Source: Paragonimus westermani
Taxonomy: Eukaryota; Platyhelminthes; Trematoda; Plagiorchiida; Troglotrematidae
Reading direction: 5' to 3'
Length of the DNA: 64,000 nucleotides
NCBI GenBank assembly: GCA_008508345.1
Contig: QNGE01003495.1
Span: forward strand, 16,723 to 80,722
This document shows positions 25,001 to 37,095 of this stretch, piece by piece (positions within the stretch are counted from its first letter, which is position 1; every line of letters starts with the position of its first letter). The notes beneath the pieces were generated by a model that searched no databases, had not been told where the DNA came from, and saw only the letters and a program-made list of their open reading frames with translations. A program made the position numbers and the translations under genes.

Positions 25001-28000
25001 CAGCAATCTTTGTGTTACGAGTCGGAGGGCTTAATTATCGATCCACCGGTCCTCAATGAGGACCAATACAACTGTGGATTTTCTCTTGCATCTGCGTCCG
25101 TTCATTTCAGCTATTTTATTCAGACTTTGTTCATCGGTTTCCCTGTCCTAGATGAATGAGCTTTCAGAATTAATTTACTGATCATGACCTGCAGAAATAT
25201 GATGAGCGTAATTGTAAAGACGATTTACAATCCCTTTCTCCACTAGCGATCATGACAACCAGATTAGAATACTGGAAACAATTTGAACTTAATGAACCAG
25301 CCTTTTATTTTCTCTCTTTGGGTAACAACTCCAATGTATTTTGTTTGCAGTTTGTCCGTTTTGTGTCGGACTACTTACACAAGCGGAATTGGCTATCCTC
25401 TCATCTCCAGTCATAGAAGAGGCTTATCTGTTTCTCATGGGCTTGTGTGATAATGTTCACGGCTTCGTCAGTGTAGTAAGTTTTCATGCAGAGACGTGAA
25501 GAGGCATACTGAGCAGAACGAATTGTTGCGCGATCGTCTAAACTAATTGATGCTATTCCGATTTATCACGCTGAGATGAATGCACAATGCGAATTATTCA
25601 GACATTTTGTAAAATTGTTCATGGGGATATTCTCCGCGAATTAGTGTATGTTTTCGCACATTAAGTGGCGTTTGACGTAAAACGAATTTTTACCAGTTTG
25701 CCTGACCTTTCATCGTGAAGCCTGTTTTGTCGCCCACATCTTGCCTCTTCTATTCCCAAAGACAAAGCAGAACCATCTCACTATGACTAGTATAATGAGG
25801 ATGGACGGTTGCACTATACTACTTACACCACCACTATTAATTATGAGTCAAAACCATGGATTTTAACATCGAAATGGCCGCCGGACGAATACGGGAAAGA
25901 TACGAAAAGGATTGTTGGAGAGTACCATCGTATAGAATGGCTCTTGCTAGATGAAGGAACTGAACATTGGTGGCCAGGGCGACCGGGACATCCTGAGACC
26001 AGTGTCGTGTGCAAATGAGTATTGTTCGTAGTCCGATTGAGAGGTATAGCCCATGTACTGGTTTTCCGAATAAGTATCCCTTGTGCCATTTGCGTTCTCG
26101 CTCCGCAACACTAGTTTTGAGGTGTCAACCGTGACTTAGTGTTGAGTGATGTACAGAACATACAAACATTAGACTGAACGGGGTGGGTGCAGTTTGTACA
26201 GTGTTTTTGTGAGGAAATTCATATGGAAAATATGTTATTTATCTTCAAATGTGATATGTACAATGCTCAGCTTGTCCTAACGACCATTCTGAACCGAATA
26301 CTCGTAAGAGGATTCTGACTCTGCTGAATTGTCAGTTTTCACCTTATTGCGGCGACGACCCCATAAACAGATTCACACTTTTGACTTGCGATTCCGCTCA
26401 GTTCATCATTTTAACATTGCAATCAGAACGGCCTGTAACTCGCTTTGTGTTTCGTATTATTCCCGCTTGTACGACGACCTGCTCACCTAATAACATTCAA
26501 GGCATTCACTTGTTATAGGAATCGACAGATTACGTTCTCAGCCCTTGAACACTAATTGAGTGTAAATCTGATACAATGACATCTGTAGATCAGACACCAC
26601 CAGTAGGTAAGCGTCAGAGTACATGCGCGCCATGATCACACTTTGTTGCTTGGTCCCGGTTTCAAAACGACGATTGTGCCCAGAGTGAAACCTCTAAATT
26701 TGATGCGATTATCTTCCTGCTGTACATGGATTATGCTATAAAGTCAAGTAATGCACTGATTGTTATTGTTGGTTCACTTCTAATTGTCGCATTTCATGCT
26801 TCCGCTCACACCGAGTACTTTTGTGCAATAAATAAACGTCATTCATACAGTGTCCTGGTCGAATTGCTGATGTTTGTAATTAACAACTTCATCGTATATC
26901 CAGACAAATTGAATTTCTGAGGCTTACAAAACTTAATGTAGTCAATCGAACCCCGTCCGAATTGCCGCTCGACGGAAAGTGTGTTAAGAACTGGAGAAAC
27001 TGTGATATCAGACAAACTCAAGATTCCTTGGTGGGCAATTTTTATCGTAGCTAGTCCACAATTCGAGCACATTATTTGCAGGCAATTGTGAGTGTTCACA
27101 AAATCAATAGGCAATATCAAATATTTCATTTGACTCAACCGTTTTCTGCACCTGCTTTTTTGCTTTCTCGTTATGACTATTCAAACGCAATTTATGTTAG
27201 GCAGTGCTCACGTGGATTTAGGGGATCACAAGAAAAGTGAGAACCGAATGTTTATTTCCAATTTTAACATTTCTTTATTCACAGTGTCAAGTAATCATGT
27301 ACGACGTATTCTACAACGCTGTCGAAAGCATCCAGGTACACTTCAGTCCCGAACGTGTTTGTCAGGTGAGTCGTACAATACGAACTGGACATGTCACAGT
27401 CCCGAGGAAATGATGATACATCAAAATGATGATAATCAGTTTTGGGAATAAACCAAGTAGCAACACAGCGATTTTTAGTAGAGTGAGGTCGATTTTCAGT
27501 CATGCCCGATTAGTGTTTGTAGCCCGAGTTCGTTCTGTCTTCTTTGTAACACTCCCGTCACTACCCATGAAAATAGGCTGCCTTTAGTAGCGATTGTCGG
27601 CTCACTCAAATTTGTCATTATATTGAAAATGTCAGGAGACGTTGTGATGTGACAAAGGTGGATACCTATTGAAAGGGCAGCCAACATCGGCATCACAGGG
27701 ACTGTGAATAAGCAGTTGCGATTATGTGTTAATTCGACCGATTTCATTAAAAATGCTTTAGTAACAGCAACGATTGCTGACACCTTCAAATTCGGTTGTG
27801 CTAATATTTTGATCTACACATGTTTATGTATGTGTTTCTTTTTGAGACACGATACGTACGTTACCTACTAAAGAGACTCACTTTGGTGCATTAGAATCGC
27901 CGCGTTGGAATCTCACACACGACAGTGAAAATGTGACTGACCCAACTAGTCCGAAAAGCAACCAATCTTGATTAGAGCACTCCGCATTGACTTCTTTGAC

Positions 28001-30443
28001 CGAGGAAGTGGTACGGGTTATTCGAGTGTTGTCAACGTTTTACCTAATCAGAACAAGTGGGCGGTCAAGATGGAGCACAGATCATTCTAATCCGTTTCCA
28101 CTAGTCCATCAAACTGCGGGTTGTATTGATTCCCTTGTCCGCTAGAGGGCTGAGAGTGATAAGGATGTCTGTGGTCCTCACGTCCAATGGGAGTGAGCTT
28201 TGAGGCTGTGGTAGAATTCGGGCTGTAACGTAAGAGTGAACCAGATTGTGGAAACGCCGTCATTCGTAGCCATCGTCTTGTCCTCTTACACAGCCCATCA
28301 CGTGTCATGCCGTCTAGTTTAAGCGGTGCACACTGGCCCAATCTGCAAGGGCGCGTCCACAGGGTCAGCTGCCCGAAAACACCACCACATCCAAACGCAC
28401 GCGGTCACCATGTTCGTACTCAGCGAATTGGAACGCCCCAAATGGAAGTGGTTCGGTGCATCCTAAACACAGGCACCCCTGGTGCGGTTGAACCCGAATT
28501 GGGATGGCGAGAGCAACACAGAGGAAAAGGACAGGACAAGGTCTAGACGGGCGCCACTGCATTGAGTTTGTACTCCAATCGCAACAATATATATCCGAAG
28601 CGTTGACTGAAACATTCCAGTGACTAGCATTGAGATATCGCAAGCTATCACGGTTAAGAGTTCCACCACAAATTGGTTACGCGGTCTGTTTTTGGATCAG
28701 TTGTGCGTCTCACACTTGCGCCGCAAATTCATTCTGGGGCCTATTCGATTAACACTTCTGCAGCACTCATTATTCGTTATCCGCCCATCACCAAACATAG
28801 ATCGGAATGTCACTAATGACAGCAATGTTGAGAAACTATTCGTATCACCACTGTCAGTCAAAATTCCCATTTTCTGGCAATCACACCCACCTGTGTGGTT
28901 TCTGTAGATTGAATCTATTTTCCGCAAACATCGTTTAAACAAAGAGACTATTATCATGTGGTTGCTGAACTCCAATCAGAAAGTATGCACGAATTTCGAG
29001 ACTTTATTGTCAATTCTGGCACAATCACCACATATGCCGTTCTGAAACGGGATCTTTTGATTCAGTTGTTAAGCTCAGCCTCCCGATAGATAGGGAAGCA
29101 AGATTCCAACGAAATCAGAGATCTAGATATTGCTGGAACGATTAACCACATACATCCTTGAATATCACCATGCCCAAAACATGTACACTCCGTACACTCC
29201 AGGACAAATAATGGGTGGGGTGATATCGAGGAGAGCACACATTGTGTTGTGCGCGCTGGCAATCCAGGTGAATAATTCAGTCCGGTGTGTACCGACTAGC
29301 CGGCTAAGACCCGACATTAGGGAGGGCATGAATCTTGTAACAGACTCGCCGCATCTTTGTGTGCGTGCACACATTTCTCGTTGTCGACTGGGTTGCAACT
29401 TCACTGAAGGGGCACACTGTTACAATCTGGTTACCGCGATCATGTTCATTGCGCAATACCAATTGACATTTTCGATTAGGTGCTTGTTCCAATTATCGAA
29501 ACTAAAACTATTGTTGTTGATAGACAACCCTACATCTGTAAGGCCGCTTCCCTACGAAGTCTCGTCGAATGTGCTGCATTGTACCACTCTACAACATGTG
29601 ATACATTTTTCATTCAACCTCTATCTGTTGGTTCGTTCGACTGTCCGCACATCTAACTGTGATTTTGGCGCGTATTTCTACAGTTGCATTGATATTTGTT
29701 TTCCTGCATTCAATTCAGATCGTGATTCATTGCTACTTATTCGACAGCCTATTTTTCATAGGCCTAACATTAGAATTCGTATATCGACCACAAAACCAAA
29801 ACAGCAGTCAGTTACTATCTCTGACTGTAACTGTCGACTACTCTGTCCGCGTTGTTTGTACCACATTGTGACCTGAGTTGTTTGAACCAATTACTCATTA
29901 GCTGTGTGTTCTGTTTTAACATACATTCCTTCAAAATAAGAGTTTCAATCGTGTCAAACTAGCAACACCAATTAAGTAACAAAACTTGACTCTACTGGCG
30001 TTAAACAAGAATCTTGTCTACATAAATTATGCGTACTCATCGGGCGCCACTATGTATTGAAGGACGCTGAGTTTGTGGACTTATTGTGACAAACTGATAG
30101 AATGCACGTGAAGAATACTCGTGATCACCGTTACAATTTTGCTAAGAGCTGATCATTCACATCCATGGAGATTAAAGAATTCTTGTCAACCTGGTTTTCT
30201 TGTGTAATTTATTCGGATGAAAAATCGGTTGGAATTCATCAGCCATACATTGTCTTATGCAAAGCTGCTGTTTGTGAACCATAATTTCTGTCAACGTTCG
30301 CTTCATTAGTCCACATTAAGAAATGAGGTTCGATGAAGGAAATTATCATGATTGCATAGAATTTCATTAGACATTCTCGTGTCTTATGCATTACATTTTC
30401 TATGCATTTTTTGCAGAGCTCTGGCTTTTGCCCAGCCAACTAG
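19030..30443 (+). CDS. Saposin-like protein gene 1 (secreted, two SapB domains), full span
   Basis: Seven coding exons (19030-19072, 20468-20592, 22147-22224, 22373-22409, 25351-25475, 27285-27365, 30417-30443) join in frame to 171 codons plus TAG. The product has an N-terminal hydrophobic signal (residues 1-14) and two saposin-B domains: Cys 16, 19, 47, 57, 81, 87 and Cys 96, 99, 127, 137, 162, 168. The spacing CxxC, C, C, C-x5-C is diagnostic. It should be a small secreted helical protein with three disulphides per domain that binds or perturbs lipid membranes, as the SAPLIP family does; trematode members are often gut-expressed (family knowledge). All introns are GT-AG. A paralogue of identical architecture starts 20.5 kb downstream. 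An extra small exon between exons 1 and 2 cannot be excluded. A candidate polyadenylation signal AATAAA lies at 30981-30986. Confidence 0.85.
20468..20592 (+). CDS. Gene 1 exon 2: SapB domain 1, first half
   Basis: The acceptor is TTATTCAG and the donor GTGAGT. The 125 nt encode CTSC at the start and a third cysteine in RPKCDQM, equivalent to SapB region 1 (Cys 1, 2, 3). The stretch between is amphipathic and lysine-rich (ITDKLKNAIMDR). It ends in phase 0. The other three first-half exons of the locus are the same length. Confidence 0.88.
22147..22224 (+). CDS. Gene 1 exon 3: SapB domain 1, Cys 4-5
   Basis: The acceptor is TTTTACAG and the donor GTAAGT. The 78 nt begin with the Cys 4 codon and end with RDVCA (Cys 5). 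The helix between contains LDFAFETLRNL. It aligns residue for residue with gene 2 exon 3 (41781-41858), both ending RDVCA. Confidence 0.9.
22373..22409 (+). CDS. Gene 1 exon 4: Cys 6 and interdomain linker
   Basis: This 37-nt exon has acceptor TGTGCAG and donor GTGAGT, and encodes VFEFCPDPPQIN plus one base. It supplies the sixth cysteine five residues after Cys 5, then a proline-rich linker. Gene 2 has the matching ILDYCPNPPTID in an exon of equal length. Confidence 0.87.
24067..24091. repeat. (TG)n microsatellite
   Basis: About twelve uninterrupted TG units lie in intron 4 of gene 1, just after a TTTTC tract. No function is implied. It is a likely length-polymorphic marker. Confidence 0.95.
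25351..25475 (+). CDS. Gene 1 exon 5: SapB domain 2, first half
   Basis: The acceptor is TTGTTTGCAG and the donor GTAAGT. The 125 nt encode FCPFCVGLLTQAE at the start (Cys 1, 2) and FLMGLCDN (Cys 3). This domain is acidic and hydrophobic, unlike the lysine-rich domain 1, so the two domains probably differ in partner or activity. It ends in phase 0. Confidence 0.9.
27285..27365 (+). CDS. Gene 1 exon 6: SapB domain 2, Cys 4-5
   Basis: The acceptor is ATTCACAG and the donor GTGAGT. The 81 nt begin with the Cys 4 codon and end RVCQ (Cys 5). It contains DVFYNAVESI, closely matching GLFYNAVDTV in gene 2 exon 6. It is one codon longer than the domain 1 equivalent in both genes. Confidence 0.9.
27366..30416 (+). 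other. Last intron of gene 1, with a GC-richer patch and a chance long frame
   Basis: This intron separates Cys 5 from the terminal exon. It includes a GC-richer stretch (about 28130-28560) that reads unlike its neighbours and may be a retroelement tail. It also holds the longest open frame of the window (29130-29876, 248 codons), which has no recognisable domain and lies wholly inside the intron. Confidence 0.45.
30417..30443 (+). CDS. Gene 1 exon 7: terminal exon with Cys 6 and stop
   Basis: A strong acceptor (CATTTTTTGCAG) precedes SSGFCPAN and TAG. Four residues before the cysteine followed by CP match the other Cys 6 exons. Length (27 nt) and layout match the gene 2 terminal exon, GANLCPPR plus TAA. 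Two other candidate last exons in the preceding intron were considered and judged weaker. Confidence 0.75.
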   Translation, partial: SSGFCPAN

Positions 30444-33400
30444 CGGGGACTGCGTATACCCCTCCAATGACGGTTTCATGATTTGTCATAATACAACGCA
30501 TATTACGATGAGTTCTTAATTTTCCTACCTTCCCATCACTGCCATAGAGGGTTACGTAGTATTTCGTAGTAATCACCCAAAAACATTATCTTCTTACCAG
30601 GTTCGTTTTAGTTTGGACTCATCACTTAGAGATAGTTTGAATGGCCAAATAATTAAGCGCCTTGGCTCGTGACGTGAGGGTTTTCTGGGTTTGGACTTCA
30701 TTCAAAGTACGTTCATTTGGAAAGCCCAAACGAAGTGAATCCAGCCTTGAACGGTTTGATTCAGTTAGTCATCGTGCAATTACAGGTGGAGGTTACTTGG
30801 ACGAAATTTATCATCTGATTTTGACTATATTCATCTCCAAAATAGGGTTTAAACAAGAGGTTTTGCGCCAGTTGTTACCAAGAATAAAATTTTTGGTGGC
30901 GATATTTATGAGACAACTATGTCGGAACTTCAGATTAATGTCAACTTTCTAGATGACGGTTTATTGTTTCGGTAAAAATCAATAAAAATGTGTTTGATTT
31001 AAGTAGTCGAGTGCCGACGAGTTGCATCGCTTATCTCGGTTGAGCTTAAACGAATCCAGCCATTATTCGTTCATTAGCGGATGCACGAGGAATTTTGAAA
31101 TGTTAGGGTTGTGTTGTTTTTTGGTACTGATATACCGTTGGATGTTTGGTTGATACAAGTTGAATGTCACTCACATGTAAGCACAGCCCTCGCATTCGAA
31201 CCGACTGTCTAGCCATCCTTCCTCGAGAATAGGCAATAACCAGTTCAATTTAGATTTAAGAATTTTCTCGTCATAAACACATCCTGTAAGTGCCAGACCG
31301 AAGATAGTGCGTTAATCCCATTTTCAGAATTTTTGGAGTGCTATTCAGAACGTCACGATTGATCTTGGTTGTGCAACCACACTTCAGTGACTCGGTTAGT
31401 CGACTAATTATTCCTATCAACTTGGGCATCAAACCAGCTGTACAAATTAACTGATCATTATTTCTCGCCAGATAGATTACCACTTAACCCTCAATCAAGA
31501 ATAAACGTAAGTTGTTTCCACTGAACCAGCAGTTTGGGAAATGGATTTGAAGAAATCTATACAAAAAAGCGTAAACTTGGTTTTCAACATGCCAATAATA
31601 TACTCGAAACCAGAAAGTAGTTGGATGACTAAGAAAACAAGATCAGCGTCAGACCGTGTGGGATTGATGGATTACAATTGATCCTGTACCCTTGCATCAG
31701 AAGGGGAAATGTACCATCGGGCTTGAAAATTAAAACTCCGAGAGCCTCGGTGGAATAAGGCAGTTGGCTATGTTATTCGTTCCAATTCCGTCGTTCGTAA
31801 ACCATTCCATTTAGTGAGAAGAAGTTGATGATACCGTTGGGGCTGCTTAACAGTATGTTTGTTGTAGAAGTAATCTGGTTGTCGCAACAAATTTGGCAAC
31901 CGAACCCAGAAATATCCTACCACAGAATATACCCCTTGATATTAGTTCGTTGCATTCTGACAAGTGCATACCGCAGTGGGCGGCAATTGCGTAACAATGG
32001 AAGAAAATATAGACACTGCAAACAGAAGGACCAAACCATACACATTAGTCCAAGCGCACATAACACAACTAAAACATTACGGATAATTTCGTTACCGGGG
32101 TGTACGGAACAGAGCGTAAAGATCTTCCTGTACAAATAGAAGAGGATACCATTTCTTGACTGTTATCACCTCTGCAACTTCTCGTTCTTTTTTAAGTAAC
32201 CGATACCAATTGCTTCATCCAATTAAATCTTCGGTTGACGTTTTAACAAACACCAAGCAACCCTATGTTGGCTGTTTGCGATCGGTTGAATTTACACGAG
32301 ATGACCTCATGGTGTTAGGCTTCACTGCAGTACTTACTTGATATGATACAGCGAACTGATATCGTGAGGTAAATGTTGCCTTTCTGACCACTGTTATGAA
32401 TCCCTTTTTATATTAGGCCATAGGGTGTTGTCTTGCTCGCGGTAACCGGATCAATGCAATGTTAGCCATAAACTCCACCCCATGAGATACCTGTTTCTCA
32501 CGGACCGTTTGTTCCATCAAAATGCCTCATACGCGACTGACTACCCTCATGCCTTTGTCGCCCAATATTGGGCAGACTCTTTTTGAGTATCAGTGTGACG
32601 TTCTGATGTGGTTTAGAATATCAGTTCGTCAAGTGATTCTGACTGGTTTCTCCTACGTCCATCGTGAGTGTTCATGGCTATGTTTAGTGTGTGTGGTATC
32701 TTTTCATCGAGCGGGTTCATTTAACATGACGCGGGTAATGTGTCTCTAATCGGGTTCAATCGACAGTAGGCCTTCCAATCAATAACAACGGTAGGGAGAA
32801 CACTCGACCCAGCAGGAGTACATACCACATTGTCACATTCACAAGCGGTAGCGTCATTTTTAATTGCGCGGACGAATCGGCCGTTTATCGTTGAGACCGC
32901 GACCAATCAGAACACACCCTAAGGCTTGCCACTAGTGCGGAACACAATCGGCCTTGACGGAACGCGACATGAGTTCAAGACTGGAACATGGACCAGTCAC
33001 TTTTACCTAATGATGAACGTTGCTCTATCTACGATAATGGGAGGCTTCACGTACATCCTGGAGCCTCAGTGAAGCAAAACTTCAAAATCACCAATATAAT
33101 TATGCCTTGCTAGCCTTAGTTACGAAGCCACCCTAATTTCGAAATCGTGACTTGCATCAGTAAGGAGTGATAAAAGAAGTAGAATGGACGGAAGTGACGT
33201 TTGTTCGGAACAGTAACACTTTTGGTTACACTGTTTTGTACCTGACTTCCCCAGTGATGATCATAAAATGCCTTTAAATGTGTATGCAAGCTCGCCGTAT
33301 CAGAAGAGTTTCTTCAAAACACTAATTGGTGCTCCATTCGGTTCGAAGCCTCTCTGGGCCAATACCAATCGATTTGCGTGCACCAGAGTATTGCAAGGTT

Positions 33401-34240
33401 ACTGATTAGACGTGCGGAAGAACTTGGACCTGTTCGAAGTCTTCTCTATGCGACACTTGTTCGTTTTCCCACGTCAGCATTTGTGAAGATAGTTGGTGGT
33501 TTCTGGTCTAGTTTCAAGGTGATGTATACTGTTTTATTTAATCAAGAGGTAGAGGTAATATTTGCCTAAAGTGGTTCCGACAATGATTTCGGTTTTGAGA
33601 AAATCAACTCCGGGGTCATTGAAAATAGCTAAAGGTTCTTAAACAGTTTGCGGATAATGACCTGAGGCACAGTTTTTAAAGCTGATTACAAATCAACTCA
33701 TCAGCTAGCTTCATATCATAGTTCTCTTCATCCAGTTCATTATACCTGCAAGAAGACAGGTGACTGGGTGAAACACTCGGGGTTTATCTAGATGATCAGT
33801 TGGTAAATATCCAGATGGATACCGATATCTACGGGCATATCACCGATTGGCTAGACCATAAGACCACGACCAGAATAAACTGATAACCTGGATACTTGTC
33901 TTTTACGAACATAATGCTAGATCAGAAGGGATCCATCATAAACAATCAAGTCTCTAGTTGAATTTAAACCGATGACAAAAACAGTATACCCAAGAGTGAC
34001 GAGCGACTTACCGGCTGAGTGACGAAGCCACGTCGAGAGAATGGAGATATTACATTTCGGTCCCAGGTGGAATTCACCAGCTGATCTAGAGCATCGATTG
34101 GTCTGTCAGGGTTTCCCAAATGGTTCACGCTAGAATCCACCAACGGCACAGTTGAGTATAGAAATTCTAAGACTAGTTGGTAGTTTGCCAGATTAGTAAA
34201 TTTCGAGGAGGTCGAGTTGTGTGAAGTCTGGACTGAGGGT

Positions 34241-34294
34241 GGATTCGAACTAGCAGTAGAAACAACATGCTCGAACATGGCAAACGCTTTACCA
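34241..34294 (-). repeat. tRNA-like SINE family 2, copy
   Basis: On the minus strand an A-box-like TGGTAAAGCGT is followed by a B-box-like AGTTCGAATCC about 43 bp on, the spacing of an internal pol III promoter. A matching copy lies at 37042-37095. Conserved text around both (GTTCGAATCC, TTGCCA) indicates a dispersed tRNA-derived repeat rather than an intact tRNA, because the acceptor stem does not close. Confidence 0.5.
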
Positions 34295-37041
34295 GGTGAA
34301 CGACGAGGCCAGATCGGGAACTCGAATATTTCACATTTGGACCGGGTCACACACCCGTCCCTTATCAGCAGCGGGGATTAGTGAATTGTGCGAGTTTGAG
34401 CAGAAATAACACGAACAAATTTAGTCTTGGTCTGGAACCCTGTTTAACAACGCCGGTAACACTGCTAATCAGGAAGTGCATCGTGGACGTTCTTGTGACA
34501 ATCACAGTCCATGATATAGTCGATGACCCACAGACGTAACGATTCATATGCACTGTGCTTCTGGTATCTCGTGCTCAGAATTGAGTGGCTAACTCGACCA
34601 ATTGCATAGAAAAAGCACTAGGTCAACTGATACACTTTCGTCAGCCACTTATCACTTTCATTCCAGGATAGCATTCAGGTTGGTGTGACGGAAATTCATC
34701 TCAATATCTGTCGTGACTGAGAGACAACTGTTCAATCAGAAGCCCACAGCGCATTAATTGTTCCACACTCGAAGCCTCACTTACACTGAAGCCAACCAAC
34801 AATAACGTGATAGAATTGTCATCTGTAACTCCGTCTTAATCACCAGATGGCACAGGCCTTCTAAAGTGGTTTACCGTGCCAAGAAGCTTCTACCACGCCT
34901 TAGGAGAACTACGATGAGCTATGGCATTCCTAAGCATCTGATCATGGATGAGCAAATCAGATTAAGGTCGATAGATCACACCTATCAAGCAAGTGGACTG
35001 AACTGTATTATGAACACTTTTTCTGCGGAAGCCTTCAGGCAGCTGTCCGGGCAATGCATATAATATGGTTCATCACCGCGTCAAAATATTTGCGAGATGT
35101 CTTGCTGATGAAGTGGACCAGAGGAACTCAGTGTTTCAAATTTCCCAAGGGAGGACTTCTTCTGAGAGTTCACTGAGCTTTGAGCTGGCTGCTGACGTTG
35201 AGATCCTAAGCAGCAGTTAAGCGAACGCTTATTATATCCTGTGGCGTATATGGTCAGGCCAAGTTCCGATGATTTCTTCAGAACGTTGGCGAACGAGAAG
35301 TTATCAAGAAACAGCATCAATCTTGTTGGGCTAGCTAATTCCCACATCGAAGCCATCTGCGAGTATCCGGTGCCTCAACACCGGTTTATCATTATCATCA
35401 ATTTTCTCTTGTTACTCTCCCATCTGAAAGTTGAGGGTTTCCCCGGAGATTCGCCTTAGAAAACCGGAGCCAAAACGATTCTTGGACTTCATTTCACATC
35501 ATTCACTGACATCGATAGATTTGTCTTTCCTGTCGACACATTAAAACAAGTCCACGATTTGCCGTCCTTTCGGTTTACACCTGTGGTTGCAAGTACGACC
35601 GCTAGGAGTTTAAATCCAGAGTTCTACCAAAGAAGTCTTACCGGTTGCAAACTCAGGAACAGTTTGAATATCTATGTAATCCGTTGACAGAGTTATATCC
35701 CAATCCGTCATAAATTGCTGCTACGTGTGTCAACGGTGTTACTAACTTCCGAAAATCATGAAGCGATTGGGTGGTAAAAGAGGGTGCATGACGTTGTGTT
35801 TATCAAATCCGACAAGGGTTCTGATACTGTCATTATGAATGAAGTGGACTATGTTATATAAATGGAAACTTTGCTTGCCGATGGACGCAAATCCCAACCG
35901 AAACACACACCGGACTATGACATTTTGACTGAAAATCCGGTCCGCATGACGCTCTAAGTTGAGCTTTGGCATTAATGCATGACTGCGGCTCAATCTAAAC
36001 ATATGAAGCCATTAGGAACGCACACAACACAGGTGAGGGACCTGCGGAAATGGAGTGGAAACGATGTCCCGTTGAGACTCATTCTACCCACGGACAGCTC
36101 CGGCTGATAGCAACACTCTCTACAAATGATATACCGATGATATATTGGTTTCTACTGGTGTAATTCATTTCTAACTACTCCACAGAATTCTGAACTCATC
36201 TCACTCAAAGTCAACAATTTCATGCGACTAAGAGGTTGAGAGAAGTCTATGGCTTTCAAACAGCTTGGTCAATCGGCACGAAGATGGCACACGATACTGA
36301 GCGGTGTATCGAATGGTAACGTGGGGTGCCCCGTACCTTCGGTTTCGCAGTTCGTTCTGATGACGTACCAACGTCGTCTGGTTGGAATCCCGTTTCATAG
36401 AGCCAGACAGTTGTGTACTGATGGTAGCATCAATAAGGAGGGGGAATTTGTGGAGAACGTTCAACTGGTCAATGGTTATTCAGAAACAGTTCTAGAAATT
36501 CGTTAAAATATACAGATGGTCAAACTTAGCATCGAGGCTGCTTCCAAGTTGCAAATTTGGTTGGATTCGACTTCTAATGGTGATTGCATAACAACTGGTG
36601 TAGACAAAAGTTCTGATCGCTTTTACATCATACCCATTCAGCCGTTAAATTGAGAATTTCTTCTCCACTCGCATGGTGGTCTTCCATGTTTCGAACCGTG
36701 ACTTGTCCGACTATTTTGATTCCAATATAACTTGCCAGTTCAACCACAAATGTGGCGAGACGGACCGGAGTTTATCACAGCTGATAGCGGAACACACCCC
36801 TAGGTGGTTATTGAACGCGATAACGCAACAAACACCAACAACGCAGCGGTCAATTCGGAACCCGGCGTCTTCAACTGCCAGACAAATCTTGGGTACATGT
36901 CACTTAATTGACCCGTAAACATCGTTCGCGGTGTCGTTACGTGATCGAAACCTGTCGCTGTGAAATTGCATTTCTAATGAGTAGTGTGGCAGATTTATGA
37001 TTTCGGATGAGACCCAACTGTGAAAAGTCATGGCTTCGGCT

Positions 37042-37095
37042 GGATTCGAACCAACGACAGACATAGCATGTCTCAACGTGGCAAGCGCTCTACCA
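37042..37095 (-). repeat. tRNA-like SINE family 2, best-preserved copy
   Basis: The minus strand reads TGGTAGAGCGC (A box) and GGTTCGAATCC (B box), both near consensus. No cloverleaf with a closing acceptor stem was found, so a functional tRNA is not called. The downstream sequence on the minus strand (CAGCCGAAGCCATGAC) resembles that near 48870, which supports a repeat family. Confidence 0.55.

Noticed and set aside
28371..28400. Segment reading VSCPKTPPHPN as the Cys 6 exon of gene 1 domain 2
   Set aside because: The acceptor falls one base out of the required phase and the cysteine is two residues too early. The exon at 30417-30443 fits in phase, cysteine position and length with gene 2.
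29721..29871. Alternative terminal exon of gene 1 starting IVIHC
   Set aside because: The acceptor and cysteine position are acceptable, but there is no CP motif and a long unrelated tail follows. The 27-nt exon at 30417 mirrors gene 2 exactly.
29130..29876. Longest open frame of the window, 248 codons, plus strand
   Set aside because: It lies wholly inside the last intron of gene 1, has no recognisable domain and no supporting promoter or splice context, and the opposite strand is partly open too. It is probably chance or a retroelement tail.
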